Shown: positions 12,746-22,659 of the stretch, piece after piece
How positions within the stretch are numbered: the first letter of the stretch is position 1
How the letters are laid out: every line of letters begins with the position of its first letter
Source: Sympetrum striolatum
Lineage: Eukaryota > Arthropoda > Insecta > Odonata > Libellulidae
Assembly (NCBI GenBank): GCA_947579665.1
Contig: OX388346.1
Span: forward strand, 89,654,615 to 89,718,614
DNA length: 64,000 nucleotides
Direction of reading: 5' to 3'
Position numbers and translations under genes: made by a program
The notes under the pieces: generated by a model
The model's input: the letters and a program-made list of their open reading frames with translations, nothing else
What the model was told of the DNA's origin: nothing
The model's database searches: none

Positions 12746-13270
12746 ATTCTTTATTTTTTAAACAAATTCCGTTGCTTTAAATAAAGATTTAAATACTATT
12801 TGCTATTTTTACTATTTTACAGCGACAAAGTTACCTGTGTTTTGCACATAAGGCATTAGCACCTATTCTTCGGATTTGCTAATTTGTCCGTCTTATTCAA
12901 ATGTTTTGTATTCAATTCAAAAGTACCTATTGATGGATAAAACAATTACTCTTAATTCCATCTTTGGTAAATATCACTCTTTATTACAAATGTATCATAA
13001 TCGTGCTTTTTCACCGTTTACTCCATATAAGAGTATGGTTTCAAAGGGCGAACTTCAGTGCTGCCATCTCGCGGATGCGGACATTAAGGGAGCCAAAAAA
13101 TTTCAGCAGTTTCCAGTCCTATACTTTCTAAGTTCGTGGATGTAGCTAAGGCTGTTAATAACGATAGCGGCAATCGTCCGTATTTGTCTCCGTGTATTTT
13201 CTAATTAGATAATACATAAATTATTGTAATCAATCTAAATATTTCAGCTTTTAATTTTTAGGAAATGAAC
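12746..13270. other. No gene seen
   Basis: A + strand frame of 89 codons at 12876-13145 shows no recognisable domain. I see no repeats shared with the rest of the window. Confidence 0.4.
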
Positions 13271-13271
13271 G

Positions 13272-13307
13272 ATTAACCACCACAGTCTATCAACTGTGGT
13301 GGTTAAT
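13272..13307. repeat. Perfect 15-bp hairpin
   Basis: The arms ATTAACCACCACAGT (13272-13286) and ACTGTGGTGGTTAAT (13293-13307) are perfect reverse complements with a 6-nt loop CTATCA. Just downstream, AAGCCTATTATATATA occurs twice within 50 bp (about 13328 and 13363). The stem is too short for a typical animal microRNA precursor. Confidence 0.85.
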
Positions 13308-13775
13308 TTCATTGCTTGATTTGACGTAAGCCTATTATATATAAGCGTATGTACGTATTACAAAAGCCTATTATATATATTTTTGTATTATGTAATGTAT
13401 CACAACAATATTTTAATGACTTCAAGTTTTTTATATATTGCTAAGCTGCACCGTCACATGAACGTGAGCAACGATAATCTATAAAACATTAATTGTCTCT
13501 GTAAATTTTTACGTAATATTTTTATCGGAGCCATTGTTTGAAGTCAGCTATTCATTATCGAGCATAGTACTCCTCAAATTATAAATTTTCAGCACCAGAT
13601 ATCTGCGATTGAATGAAACTATCTCGGCGTAGGTCATTTCAAAGAATTTTACTGGCGGATTGAGTATAAAAACTCACATAATTTACTGTTGACGATTCGC
13701 GTATTGAAGTAACGGAAAAAAATCAGATGTGGCCAACGCATGGCTTTCTCCATGTTTATTGAAAACAGAAGCCAA

Positions 13776-14395
13776 TGCCGGTAATATATAAATAACTCCA
13801 AAACAATAAGTGTTACAGGAAAATGTTTCATACAAAAGTTGTATTAAAATACATTATCTATAACTTTTGTACAAAATTGTATATACCTACATTGCATTCT
13901 GACAGAGATATGTTTGAAAAACTTCCATTTCTGGATAAACATCAACTTCCGGTTAACCATTATTCAAGAATAACTCCTAAATAATCAGTGTTACGAAAAA
14001 ATGTTTAATACAAAGGTTGTAATAAAGTACATTATCTATAACTTTTGTATGTAATTGTGTATACCTACATTGCATTCTGACAGAGACATTTAAGAAACAA
14101 AATTGAACTTCCAGTTAAGCGATATTCACCAAAAACTCATCAACTTTTGGCATTGTTAGGAATATACTAAATATGAATTTTGGAAATTGTCGGCTAATTA
14201 CTTTTTAAGATAAAGCGCCCACAAACTTTTTCACCACAGACAGACACACACAGAGACACACAGACAGACATGTTCAGGAAAATAGCGAAAACGAACTCAA
14301 TGGGCCCCAAAACATCTATTTCCGTCGAATTCTGGAGGTGGAATTTTTTGCGAATCCAATACTTTCTCTATACTACGTATAGGGAGAAAGTAAAA
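13776..14395. repeat. Composite repeat: 178-bp tandem unit, CAGA tract, end hairpin
   Basis: Two units of 178 bp follow each other: landmarks GTGTTAC at 13810 and 13988, CATTATCTATA near 13852 and 14030, and GCATTCTGACAGAGA at 13894 and 14072. A third, partial unit starts near 14105. Each unit holds an internal inverted pair (TACAAAAGTTGTA and TATAACTTTTGTA). After the tandem part come about 100 bp, a CAGA/CACA-rich tract (14235-14271), about 90 bp of unique sequence, and a terminal hairpin at 14360-14391 with arms TACTTTCTC and GAGAAAGTA. The ordered layout suggests one transposable or satellite-bearing element rather than chance repeats. I cannot name its family. Confidence 0.7.
14235..14271. 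repeat. CAGA/CACA simple-sequence tract
   Basis: The tract is built from alternating CAGA and CACA tetramers. It lies inside the composite repeat at 13776-14395 and was probably carried by it. Confidence 0.8.
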
Positions 14396-14399
14396 ATCG

Positions 14400-15084
14400 G
14401 CCTTATAAAAGTGGGCGATTATCTCGACCCTTTTAGAAAAATGAACGAGCGCAAAAATCTGGAATTTTAAGTTAATTCGGGTATCTAATTACCTTCATGA
14501 ATCAGTAGACCTTTTAGTCCCATTTCCGTTCAATCAACTCTTGTATATTCATGTATGTATCTATGTTTGCGTGCGTGCGATATGTTTTCTTTCCGATCCA
14601 TATCGCGCTAGAGTCACGTAGGCGATCAAGTTCGACAAATTCATTACTCGCTGGTTGTATCAATGTGTCGGAAACCATACATTTTTTTCCTGCCAATTTA
14701 TCATCGCCGTAACATCTAGAGTGGACGGTGGTTCTAATAGTCTTGTCGCTCTCAAAGGAAACTTAAAAAACCGCCGTTTTCTGGATTCTGCCGAACTTTC
14801 TTCCTCCGGCGATATCGCGGTTGTATTCGCTTCCCGCTCCTTCGATTCTGTCGCCGTGGCACCAAGTTACGAAAGCCCTTATCTCTTTCGCCGCTATCTC
14901 AACGCCACCGTCTTTATCATGCCAACGCACCGCGTCGTTAGGTAGATAGCGAGCGGTCTGACTGGCGGAGCACCAGGTTCGGTGCTGGACGGTGCGGGCA
15001 CGAGAGGCACCAATGACTCCATAACATTTTGGAGCTGTTAGGGGTGGTTGGGGAAGAGAGGGTTTTAATTGAAGTAAATTAAGC
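14400..15084. other. No gene seen; CpG-richer block
   Basis: The part from about 14690 to 15010 is clearly richer in G+C and CpG. A minus-strand frame of 146 codons (14763-15203) crosses it, but its translation splits into a low-complexity hydrophobic half and an unrelated half, and it runs into the dispersed repeat at 15085. I therefore do not call it a gene. Confidence 0.4.
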
Positions 15085-15210
15085 AGTGACGGAGTAAGGT
15101 GAGTCGAATATTGAAGTGGAGGGAGTGCTAAAGAAAATATTATGTGTTGGATACAAGAGGGTAGAATGCAAGAGAAAAGTAGAGGGGAAGGGAAAGATAA
15201 CAATAATATT
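15085..15210. repeat. Dispersed repeat related to 53015-53470
   Basis: The succession GTCGAATATTGAAG, GGGAGTGCTAAAGAAA and AGGGTAGAATGCAA recurs with substitutions in the two tandem units at 53015-53470 (GTCAAATATTGAGA; GGCTGCTAAAGAAA; AGGGCAGAATGCAA). The similarity is patchy, and the ends are not defined. No coding sequence is visible. It may be the 3'-UTR of an unrecognised retroelement or a dispersed satellite monomer. Confidence 0.45.
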
Positions 15211-15385
15211 TATTACGGGTCTTATCCCATTTACCGTTTACATAAAATCAAGTACAGCATATAAAATATAAAGAAGACTAAATAAATTACGATAGATGCT
15301 ATACGATTACACATTTTTTATGAACAAATGCAAGTGACGAAAATGTTATTGAATCAAAAATATTAATTCTTATAATAGATAAACG

Positions 15386-15419
15386 TTTTCGTTTTCTACG
15401 TTTACGTAGAAAACGAAAA
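15386..15419. repeat. Perfect 16-bp palindrome
   Basis: The arms TTTTCGTTTTCTACGT and ACGTAGAAAACGAAAA are perfect reverse complements separated by only two bases. So tight a palindrome would form a cruciform but could not fold into an ordinary RNA hairpin with a normal loop. No neighbouring gene explains it. Confidence 0.9.
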
Positions 15420-15424
15420 AGATA

Positions 15425-16186
15425 AAACTAAAAATACATCAGTTGTCAAGCAAACAATAATGTAAAAAATAATACGATACAATTTTAATTTTAATGATAA
15501 TCAATTTATATAAAATATGTGATAATGAAATATGATGACATATGTTATATAGTCATGTACAAAAAACATTGATTGACAAAAATGCAACCTACAAATGAAA
15601 GTATAAAATACTATTGACAAAGATGAAACCAAACAGAAGATATTAGATGGCATAAAGGGTAGTATAAGTTTCCAAGAAACGAAAGAAATGGTATTGAAGA
15701 AGGGATACGTGTATTCGTTTCGTATCAGTTACATGAACCTTCCGTAAAGTTGAGTACATGTCAAATATACAAGTTGTGATAGGTTAGGCAAAAGTCATAT
15801 CAATCGAGACTAACATTTAAACGTAATATGAGAGTATAGGAACATAACTGAAAGACTGTGAATATATTTTCTTTAACATTCTCTTTAAATATGACGAACT
15901 ATGAAATGGAAAAGTGAAGCGATCGGAACCAACGATAGCACGAACGGAAACGCTGTCTGCCTAGTTTACTCGCTGTCGTCATCGCCTGCCATTGTATACC
16001 GTTTATTTATTTTATGAGTAAATAAATCTCTGTTACAACTATTTTTCTTGGTGTCGGTTTTATTGCTCTACTGGTGTTGGAAATTGATAAAATAGCGATC
16101 TGCGATGTGAAAAACAACGATTTAGGCATTTTTAATTTTAACAAATAAAGTGAAATTTTTATTAGTCTAAAAATTCGAAGCAGACA
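15425..16186. other. No gene seen; AT-rich
   Basis: The region is AT-rich, with no frame or repeat that I recognise. The stretch 15880-15990 is somewhat richer in CpG. Confidence 0.4.
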
Positions 16187-16357
16187 TAATAGGTTCACTT
16201 TCCTTTAGAATTCATTTATACGACCATGGTTTCGGTGCCATCAACAGGCAGCGAGGCTTCGATAGGTCGGTTACTGTATCGTAGCCTCGGTGCCTGATGA
16301 TGGCGTGAATATGCTTGATCGCATGTATAAATTCTGTGGAAAGTAAACCTTTTATTT
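16187..16357. mobile_element. Fold-back element with two hammerhead-like cores
   Basis: The centre is a hairpin with 27-bp arms (16238-16264 and 16277-16303), three mismatches and a 12-nt loop. The similarity of the two halves extends outward with gaps: GGTTCACTTTCC on the left matches GGAAAGTAAACC on the right. Reading the minus strand, 16247-16222 has CTGTTGA, a short GG..CC stem, GAAA, a CCATGG stem, then UC. This is the order of a minimal type I hammerhead ribozyme with one core change (A to T). Reading the + strand, 16294-16320 has a perfect CTGATGA and ends GATC, with TGC before and GCA after forming stem I, but its GAAA is degraded. Hammerheads of this minimal form are known from Penelope-like retroelements. 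The link to that class is an inference. Confidence 0.55.
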
Positions 16358-16359
16358 CT

Positions 16360-18795
16360 TCTTCAATTAAAAAAATGATATTCCATCAGATTTCATTTAG
16401 TACTTTTATTTTTTTATTTCTCTTTTTTAACCACAATTCGTTGGTTATACCATTATTGTGAAAATATCTCCAGTCGGTCTAGAATAGAAATGCTACTTTC
16501 TTAAGGTAGTTTTCCTTTCTTAACATGAGTTTAATTCAAAAGGTAATCGACGAAACCTTTTTCAGGAGTGACTCCTTAACCTACTTGTATTTATAGGCCA
16601 GAAAACGCCTAAGATTATACAGGATTTCGGAGGAGAGAAAAGAATAGCATCAGTCACCTTTTTGAGGACCTTAGAGCTTAATGATTCGGCTAGTTTGGAA
16701 GGCCAATAGTTTTGAGGCCATCCTCTAATGAAAGTCATCTAATGAAAGAGGGGAGGACACTCTAGATTTGCCTCTTAAACTAAACAACGTAGTTTAGGAG
16801 AAATTTCTCTAACTAACCTCAGCTATCTTTTTAGTCATTCATAAACTCTAAGGAAATCAGCTGAGACAAACGCTAGTATTTGCGATCCCATTTTAGCTGT
16901 TGGCTAAATACTGTATTACTTATTATTATTAATTACTTTAGGCCATGGTACTGTCATAAATTCTAAAGATTGTACACATTTCTAGATTGATCTTGCCAAG
17001 ATTCATCTTTATTTTTTAAGTAAATGGTTGACAGCGATATCTGATAGAATTTCATATTTAAATATCGATTTAATGACTACATTTGTACGGTTTGCGTGTT
17101 TTGTGAGAACTGCACAGATTTCTTTCATTATATTTACATTTTCTTTTTCTTTCTTGAGATATTAATGGATTGTATTTCAATATACGTTTTTCCACAGTGC
17201 TTTTATATTTTATTTATTCACTGAATCCTGTATTTACGATAAAAATAATTTCAATTTTTATGTTCGCAAACTTATTTATTATACTGTTTATCCACAAAAG
17301 TTATAACGATGTTGTAATTAAGACTTCGTAAAAGTTATTCACAGTTTTTATTAGCATTTTCCTTATCTATTGAAATAGAAAAATGTTCAGAAACAATGTT
17401 GTAATTTATACTGTTTTCCATTTCTTTAAAATTTACACTTAAAATCAGATTGTTATTGAATAATTGCACTTAATATTGAGTAGGTTAATGTTTTTAGGGG
17501 TAGGTTTTCTTTAATGCAAAACTGCTTTTGTGTAGTTTATTTTATAATATCTCGGATGGATAACCTCTAGGATTCTCGGCTTAGATCGTTGACTTTGACC
17601 CACGAGCCATTACCCGTCGTAGGATGACAGTTAAGAAGAGTTATTGCGTAATGTACTCAATGAATGGCAAAGCACGCTCTATTTGTGTTTATGAAAGCTG
17701 ATGGCGATACGTTTCTGCAAAGTCGTTAGCATGTGCCCTCTTATTATCTTATTTGCCTCTTCGGGAATAAAGCTTTGATGATATGGGCACTGGCACCTCC
17801 CAAATAATCTGTATGACAAAGAATTGTATCGCGAATCGAATAATTATGAATGGAAATGAGGTAAGAATTTTCGGTTCGGGTCCTTATTAACTTTCCTAAG
17901 ACCGGCGCTTTGTGAATGCTCATTTGTTTACCGATGAGGAGTCGTTTCTATTCGTTAGAGTCAAACGACGGATGATTCGTCGTCACCCTTGTTTGTAAGC
18001 GCTGTTAGAGACGGTTTTCAACGACCCACCTCCGGTCTATTCCTAGGCATTTAGTCGTCGCTTGACAGCCTGCGAACGAGATCTTTGTTTTATCCTTCGT
18101 GAGAAAGCCGTGTTTGGGACTACGTCTTTAATGAAAACTTTTATTAAAATTCGATCGCGAAGTGATGCTGCGAAGGATGTTAATTCTGAATATTTTTCCT
18201 CAGCCCGGGTTCACGGGCGTTCAAAGGGAAATGTTTTTTCCATCTCTTTATCTGAGCAAGGCTTTAGTGTAAGCCAGCCCGTGCGTGGTGCTGTATCTTT
18301 ACATTATCAAATGGGTGATACTGTATCTTCGAGATTGCGTGACAATTAAGAGAATGTCAATTCGATGGGATAAAATTGCTCGAAGTTCACTTAGTTAATT
18401 TTGTTCAGGTGGTTCTGTTTATCTGATTAGCGGCAAGTGTTGAAAGTATTGAGCTGAAAGTTCTGTTGGAATCTCTACTCATGAATCATTAGCTGTAACA
18501 AATTCGTTGTCTTCAAATCACCATTTAAAATGCATTTGTGCGTGAATATCCAATGAGAGAAATTCACTCACTTTTGCGAAATGTTTAGAAATATAAAGTT
18601 AGCCGAAATTGCTTTAAAATATTCAGGCAGTAATTACTTTAAATAAAATACACTATCATGCCTAGCATCGCTTTTACTTTATACTGAATTTTTTTTTAAA
18701 TTTTGACTAACTTTGTAATTACGTAAATGTCGCAACAGTGCTTGTATTGCAAGGGGTTCAGGCGCCATGCATTTTAAACTATACGTTTATGAGGG
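16360..18795. other. No gene seen; AT-rich unique DNA
   Basis: I find no frame above 100 codons and no repeat shared with the rest of the window. The stretch 17560-18350 is somewhat richer in CpG and carries one 95-codon frame (18062-18349) without a recognisable domain. Confidence 0.4.
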
Positions 18796-18796
18796 T

Positions 18797-18916
18797 GAAC
18801 AGAATACATTGAAGAAGAGAATGAGGATTACCAGGCAAGATGAGGAATGAGGCAGTTTGGCTTGCTTTCCTCGCTGAACCAAATGCTATCAGTGGAAATC
18901 GTCCATGTAAGTGCTG
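18797..18916 (-). repeat. Dispersed repeat, let-7-site family, copy 3
   Basis: On the minus strand the order is CAGCACTTACATGGAC, TTTCCACTGATAGCA, TTGGTTCAGCGAGGAAAGCA, AACTGCCTCATTCCTCATC, TTGCCTGGTAATCCTCATTC. This matches the other copies block for block. The let-7 seed match is changed at one base (CTGCCTCA instead of CTACCTCA). Confidence 0.75.
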
Positions 18917-18919
18917 CGA

Positions 18920-20334
18920 AATTACACTATGAGTGTACGAATAACATTTATCATGGCATACAATTAGGAGTGGCTGGAAAGAGTGAAATTACTCAGAATC
19001 ACTTATTCCTCACTATCGTTCAAATTATCAGTCATTAACTAGAAGAAGACAAAAGTAAATAAAATATATTTTTCTTTAATTTGCATCAAAAGAATTTTGA
19101 AAACTATTATATTCATCTAGAATTTTATTGTTATTTTATATTTTCATATGCTTCATTAGCTTTCATAATATTACAGGTTCATATGAGTAGGACTTAGAGA
19201 GAAGTTTTTGGATTATATATCAATTATACGATCATTTTAGGTATCTCCTCACGTTGAATGCTGTTGAAAGCCTCATTCCTGTTCAAAAAATAATGCTAAC
19301 GCTCATACGAATGGCTTCATATCATATTTGAAGGGCCTTTATTATTTAATTCTACCCATTAGTGTCGTGTATCGACTGTTTAAGCGACCGCACACTTATA
19401 AGTGCTTAATTTTCAGCGAAATTAATATATCCCGTCGGACAGCTGATGAACATCTTGATGACATCCTGTTTCGAGTGAGTCGTCTTATATTAGCGTAGTG
19501 CAGATGGCACTGGTAAGAATCCGCTTCATTAACACAAATTAGTTTAATTGAAACGCTTCCGACTCTGGATGTTACCTAATTAGAGACCGCAGGGCTACGA
19601 TAGTAGCTGCATTGTAACTGCCCTTTCGTGGGGACTTTCTGTTATCATCTTACGCTCGCTGTATCCTCAAGACAAACCAGAAATAGATGGTTACTCAATT
19701 TCCACCATTACGGGGTGCGACTCCTTGGGAAACAATCAGGGTTGCCACCTATTCGGTTTAAATGCATACTTACCGAGGTTTGTTGATGTGTTTACAGACC
19801 AGCTTTTATAGGTTAAACTTTGAATCGGATGTTTCCAAAAGGTCTACCTCATCTTATTAACTAAAGTTCTAAAGACTCTTTTCCTCGCACTTATGTTATC
19901 GAAGTCCCGAATAATCTGCATATATATATATATAGTCAAGATAAATAGTTTACTATCTGATTTAAAACTAACAATCAGATAAAGAATTTACAATCATTGG
20001 TCGTGCAATAAAAATGCGGAATTGTCTGGATTGAGGGAAGAATCAAAAGATAAGAAGTCTTTGTTTCCCGAGCAACATGTCCGAAAGTGTGACAAACTTT
20101 ATCTAAATTTATCTCGAATTTAAAATTCTTTTCCTTTGATTCGTGATTCAGTAATATCCCAGTCGTTCAACTTTGTGATTATTAACTTTGGAACTCAGTG
20201 TCAGATGTATTGGATTTGGGTGCATCTTCTCTTTAGAAGTCTGTATTCAACCACTTCCCTTATGTATGCGTTCCAGAAAATTAACATCTTTGACCTACAG
20301 GTACAGATTTTTACATCTGAGGTAATCCTGCACA
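18920..20334. other. No gene seen; short (TA)n tract
   Basis: A run of alternating TA lies at 19920-19934. Otherwise the stretch is unique DNA with only short overlapping frames. Confidence 0.4.
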
Positions 20335-20339
20335 TATGA

Positions 20340-20400
20340 GCGGGAATCGAACCCAGAACAGCTTTCGACGAAGGCTAAGGAGCTACTTGAATGTCTAGTA
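20340..20400 (-). mobile_element. tRNA-like SINE fragment (B box)
   Basis: The minus strand reads GGGTTCGATTCCCGCTC, a good match to the polymerase III B box and T-arm of a tRNA (+ strand 20342-20353). The upstream part, AGCTCCTTAGCCTTCGTCG, resembles the anticodon-arm side of a tRNA, but I cannot fold a complete cloverleaf. I read it as a decayed tRNA-derived SINE rather than a tRNA gene. Confidence 0.4.
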
Positions 20401-20404
20401 GCTC

Positions 20405-21454
20405 TATATTAATTTGTATATTAAAAATGCACTCTTTTATGTCTTCTGATTGCCATTTGCGATTTTTTATACGAGTAAAAATATTTTGAATGATCAGGGG
20501 ATGTCTAACAAAAAAGAAAGACCATTTAAAGTAGAAAGGCAAATATTATAGATTGGCTGGAGATTAAGTCACGTCACAAACCCTTTCGTTAGGATAAAAA
20601 GAAAATCTTCTATCCTGTAGCCTCGTTGTCGTATATCGTAGATTTAACTTATTACTTGCGCAGTATCCATAGCTAAATCAACAATTCTCAATATTAATTT
20701 ATCAAACTATGAATGTTCTTTCGTGAGATTTTGTTAATTCGTGATTTCCCGAACCTTGATCCTGTTTATGTTTTCTCACGTTTATGATTATTTTTATAAT
20801 AGAAATAATCTAAAAATATATATTAGAAAGTAATGATAGACAAACTCAACTTGCGCGAATGTTATTCCGCAAAAGACACTTTTGAAGGTAGCGTTATCCT
20901 CAATTTCCCTAAAGAACTATGTATAACTCTAGAGATTGATGTGTCCGGGTCATTCGGATTCTCATTTTTAATTGTCTAAACGACTGTGCATTCCCCTAAA
21001 GATTGGCGCATCCGTGTTAATCCTGTTCAAGCTCCTCGCAACGTCAGCCTCTTCGCAGTGATGCAGATTCTCAATTTGTCTTAATGAATCGCTCAGCGCA
21101 CTTTCATTCCGACTCCTTTTCACAATCGTTGGAATCGGATCTCGCGTCCATCACGTGCCGCAGCTTCTTATCTAACCGCGTTCTGGACCGAAGGGCGGGA
21201 TTCGATGGAGATCACCCACTGCGGTGTAACAATCTCTTTCCTTTTGTCTCCGTAATGCAGCATTCCTTCGCTTTTTATCCGCTGTCCGGCGAATGACGCG
21301 CACAAGTTCATGAGTCACTGTATAGGCATATAATCTTCCTTATTAAAGGACTGTTTTTGCCGTTTCGATGTTTCATCCATCATGATTGATATACCGGCTC
21401 TATTCGTAGAAGTCCCAGGCATGGTAAAAACGATTACAATGTAGAAGAATTTCG
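20405..21454. other. No gene seen
   Basis: This is unique DNA. The block 20990-21300 is richer in CpG and holds a 70-codon + strand frame with no recognisable domain. Confidence 0.4.
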
Positions 21455-22009
21455 TGCGTTATTATTATTATTATTATTATTATTGTTACAATAGCACTGC
21501 AAAGAGCCAGGTGGCAGTGCCGCTTCTCATAAAATAATGCCAACTTCTTACATTAACAACAACAACAACAACAACAACAACAATAAATTATAAAACAATC
21601 ATAAGATAGTAGAAAGAGGAAAAGTCACAACCCAAGCTAAAAATCGTATATAACAACTCTATGTAATAACAGCTATATTCATAATATGTATGACTAAACA
21701 ACAGTTCACTTTTCCATAGCAAATATAACAAACAATATAAGTCTTAATACCTAATTTTATTTAAGATTCTCTTAAACTTTGTTCAGTATCAGGAAAGGGA
21801 TTGAAAACTTCTTCAGGTAATAAATTCCACTCCGCTACAGTTCTATACATAAAAGAAACTTTTCCAAAATCTTTTCTTTTTGTGGATGCACGTACTTTGT
21901 AGCCATGATCATTTTTGCCAAGGTAATGCGGATCATTTAGTTTAGAAGATAGTCCCACCCAGGTTCGTCCATGTAAGCACGTTTTGTCGGAAGTTCTACT
22001 GAAGGATTT
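21455..22009 (-). mobile_element. 5'-truncated LINE with (AAT)n tail
   Basis: On the minus strand the element begins with the end of a reverse-transcriptase frame (22009-21761). It continues through an AT-rich 3'-UTR containing a (TTG)n run (+ strand CAA run at 21555-21585), then GCACTGCCACCTGGCTCTTT and GCAGTGCTATTGTAACA. It ends in an (AAT)n tail, seen as (TTA)n at 21459-21484 on the + strand. Gradual 5' truncation with a microsatellite 3' tail is typical of non-LTR retrotransposons. The 3' end differs from that of the 35990-36337 element, so this is a separate LINE family. Confidence 0.75.
21761..22009 (-). pseudogene. LINE reverse transcriptase, C-terminal remnant
   Basis: The frame ends with HGYKVRASTKRKDFGKVSF, MYRTVAEWNLLPEEVFN and a short tail. 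The pattern 'K(F/Y)K.R....T..GK.SF..RT...WN.LP' is the well-known C-terminal signature of reverse transcriptases of the Jockey/CR1/L2-type non-LTR retrotransposons. An upstream in-frame TAG (22010-22012) closes the fragment, so about 82 codons survive. The endonuclease and polymerase domains are missing, and no activity is expected. Confidence 0.75.
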
Positions 22010-22011
22010 CT

Positions 22012-22530
22012 ATTGCTGAATTAAAAGATTTTTGAGCTGTCGCGCAAAACATTAATTTTACCACCTACGCCCGGTTTTAACGTTTAATTCGTGGTTCGTA
22101 TGCGATTATGGTAAAACATTTTAAAAAATGTATTGATTTTGTTATGAACTTTTACTCTTTCTTGACCTACTACGTAAAGTTTGTTTATGGTTTTTAAATA
22201 TTTTGTAATAAAAGGCAAAGTGCCTTTTTATTTGTAAACGTTATCGTGATGCTATATAATGAAGCATACCGTAATGAGCTAAATTTGCATCTGTTGCTAA
22301 CAGAAAAGATTAAATTTAATTTGTGGCATAGAAAAGATCACGCAAGAACTCCGTTTCGCAGAGAGTTGAAACGAGAAATTGGTAATCACTACCAAGATAT
22401 TTCGCGAATTAGAATATGAATCGTTGGAGGACGGTTAAAATAAAAGTTTTAGTATGCTACTTAAATTTAAGGATAATTCATTTTCAGAGAATGTGATGGA
22501 TTTTCGGTCTCCATCTTAGCACACGAAAAT
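22012..22530. other. No gene seen
   Basis: Upstream of the LINE remnant, I found no further reverse-transcriptase sequence and no repeat. Confidence 0.4.
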
Positions 22531-22598
22531 ATTTGCAAGTTCATTATTGCAAGTTCATATATTGCAAGTTCACTATTGCAAGTTCATATATTGCAAGC
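22531..22598. repeat. Minisatellite, ATTGCAAGTTCATAT units
   Basis: The unit ATTGCAAGTTCA plus two or three bases is repeated four times, with a fifth partial ATTGCAAG. Endings alternate (CATT, CATAT, CACT, CATAT), giving a higher-order period near 29-30 bp. Confidence 0.85.
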
Positions 22599-22612
22599 AA
22601 TTTTCGAAAACT

Positions 22613-22655
22613 TATTTTCCAATCGCAAAATACAAAAAAAACGAATTGGAAAATA
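22613..22655. repeat. Inverted repeat, 11-bp arms
   Basis: TATTTTCCAAT (22613-22623) and ATTGGAAAATA (22645-22655) are perfect reverse complements around an A-rich 21-nt loop. The hairpin directly follows the minisatellite at 22531-22598. Confidence 0.8.
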
Positions 22656-22659
22656 GGTC

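Noticed and set aside
14763..15203. 146-codon minus-strand frame
   Set aside because: It overlaps a dispersed repeat at one end and a CpG-rich block at the other, with no coherent protein signature.
19441..19490. Hammerhead core (CTGATGAACATC) near 19452
   Set aside because: No GAAA or stem III follows at a workable distance, so the match to CTGATGA is chance.
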